In this document: one piece after another, positions 12,174 to 12,647 of the stretch | Numbering within the stretch: position 1 is the first letter of the stretch | Layout: every line of letters begins with the position of its first letter | Notes under the pieces: generated by a model | What the model was told of the DNA's origin: nothing | Database searches by the model: none | Seen by the model: the letters and a program-made list of their open reading frames with translations, nothing else | Translations under genes and position numbers: made by a program | Assembly: GCA_044370335.1 (NCBI GenBank) | Contig: JBILVS010000085.1 | Location: 1 to 12,647, forward strand | From: REEB509 sp044370335 | Lineage (GTDB): Bacteria; Pseudomonadota; Alphaproteobacteria; Caulobacterales; Aquidulcibacteraceae | Direction: 5' to 3' | DNA: 12,647 bases

Positions 12174-12494
12174 ATGGCTTCCATGGATACATTGCGCCCC
12201 ATCCGCTTTTTTGCGGCCTTTATAGCCGATAAAACCGGCGTGCCGATGGAAGACGTCCTGGGGCGTGGCCGCACCGCCAAGCTCCTGAGGGCCCGTCTGT
12301 TCGCCATGGATCTGGCCATGGAGGTCGGAGGATTCTCGCACTTGTCCATCGCCAAGGCTTATGACCATCGCAATCGCCTCACCGTGACGAGCGCGATCCG
12401 CAAGCTGCAGGCGGCCATGATAACCGATCCTGCCCTGGCGGCCGAGGTGGCCGCCCTTGTGGCCAAGGGGCGCAGGAAGCGGGGCATGGCGTGA
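12174..12494 (+). CDS. Stand-alone DnaA domain IV-like DNA-binding protein
   Basis: A 106-residue protein resembling only the C-terminal DNA-binding domain (domain IV) of the replication initiator DnaA; the AAA+ domain is absent. Alignment by eye: VPMEDVLGRGRTAKLLRARLFAMDLAMEV (23-51, split at the basic loop) matches the DnaA segment around its RPRQ-x-AM-x-L-A-x-E-L. SHLSIAKAYDHRNRLTVTSAIRKLQ (55-79) matches SLPEIG.AFGGRDHTTVLHA.RKIE. The base-reading Asp-His-Thr of DnaA is Asn67-Arg68-Leu69 here. The C-terminus is strongly basic (KGRRKRG). It lies 19 bases after ruvA and 60 before ruvB on the same strand, so it is probably in the ruv operon. ATG 12174 lacks a Shine-Dalgarno; ATG 12183 is an alternative. 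Role unknown: a DNA-binding regulator or a DnaA-box competitor are both possible. Confidence 0.75.
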   Translation: MASMDTLRPIRFFAAFIADKTGVPMEDVLGRGRTAKLLRARLFAMDLAMEVGGFSHLSIAKAYDHRNRLTVTSAIRKLQAAMITDPALAAEVAALVAKGRRKRGMA

Positions 12495-12554
12495 CCCCGC
12501 CGCCAAATCGGTGTATGCGAATGAGAACTAATCCAGAACGGAGCAGGTCGCCCC
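12495..12554 (+). promoter_or_regulatory. Gap before ruvB with its ribosome-binding site
   Basis: Sixty bases between the DnaA-like gene and ruvB. GGAGCAGG (12540-12547), 7 bases before ATG 12555, is a reasonable ribosome-binding site. No terminator is visible, consistent with continued transcription from ruvA. A separate promoter could not be identified with confidence. Confidence 0.5.
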
Positions 12555-12647
12555 ATGTCTGAGCCCGCCCGCCTCGTCACCGCTGACCGCCAGCCTGGAG
12601 AGGCCGCCGACCGCGCCCTGCGTCCCACAGGCTTTGACGAGTTCGTC
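12555..12647 (+). CDS. ruvB: Holliday junction DNA helicase RuvB, N-terminal fragment (cut by window end)
   Basis: Only the first 31 codons are in the window. MSEPARLVTADRQPGEAADR followed by ALRPTGFDEFV matches the conserved RuvB N-terminus (the form x-R-L-V-x-x-x-x-x-x-E-x-x-x-D-R-x-[LI]-R-P-x-x-x-x-[DE]-[FY]-[VI]). RuvB is the AAA+ hexameric motor that, with RuvA, drives branch migration. The Walker motifs lie beyond the window. ATG 12555 has GGAGCAGG 7 bases upstream. Position after ruvC-ruvA is the expected synteny, interrupted by the DnaA-domain-IV-like gene. Confidence 0.92.
   Translation, partial: MSEPARLVTADRQPGEAADRALRPTGFDEFV

Noticed and set aside
1..12647. CRISPR array, tRNA/rRNA gene, insertion sequence, phage or defence system
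   Set aside because: No spaced direct-repeat array, no cloverleaf or rRNA sequence recognised, and no transposase, integrase, nuclease-methylase or toxin-antitoxin pair; the only tandem repeat (7956-8015) has no spacers.

Overview
The window is GC-rich, tightly packed chromosomal DNA from a Gram-negative bacterium, most likely an alphaproteobacterium. The evidence is the order yebC ... ruvC-ruvA ... ruvB, an MnmC-type tRNA oxidase, a large TonB-dependent receptor, a soluble PQQ-type sugar dehydrogenase, and a 5-formyl-THF cyclo-ligase gene behind a probable 6S RNA. A Caulobacterales/Hyphomonadaceae/Parvularculaceae-like source is my guess; there is no rRNA or other strict taxonomic marker. 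I see no transposase, integrase, tRNA, CRISPR array or phage gene.

Layout. Positions 1-630 hold the end of an MnmC-like FAD oxidase (cut by the window edge), followed 10 bases later by a WecG/TagA/CpsF glycosyltransferase (641-1387). Its tail overlaps, tail to tail, a minus-strand block read from 4117 down to 1372: a small four-helix membrane protein, an inositol-monophosphatase-family enzyme (SuhB type), and a GPH/MelB-type transporter. Divergent from that block is a lipoprotein-anchored aldose sugar dehydrogenase of the PQQ type (4207-5355). It converges on a TonB-dependent receptor (7808 down to 5418), and the two share a strong bidirectional terminator (5363-5394).

The only long gap (7809-8248) carries four copies of a 15-base tandem repeat, a plausible sigma70-like promoter, and a foldable RNA of about 170 nt directly upstream of the 5-formyl-THF cyclo-ligase gene. 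That is where 6S RNA is found in many proteobacteria. After the cyclo-ligase come yebC (8902-9645), an O-antigen ligase/polymerase-family membrane protein (9698-10984), ruvC (11020-11520), ruvA (GTG start at 11525, to 12154), a small protein that is essentially a lone DnaA domain IV (12174-12494), and the first 31 codons of ruvB running off the window (12555-12647).

How the genes relate. RuvC, RuvA and RuvB form the Holliday-junction resolvasome. The DnaA-like DNA-binding protein between ruvA and ruvB keeps the DnaA fold signature but has substitutions in the residues that read the DnaA box. It is the most unusual item here. WecG and the O-antigen-ligase-family protein point to surface polysaccharide synthesis but lie more than 8 kb apart, among housekeeping genes. 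I did not find a defence system or other clearly novel multi-gene system; the points of interest are the DnaA-domain-IV orphan, the candidate 6S RNA with its repeats, and several altered active-site motifs.
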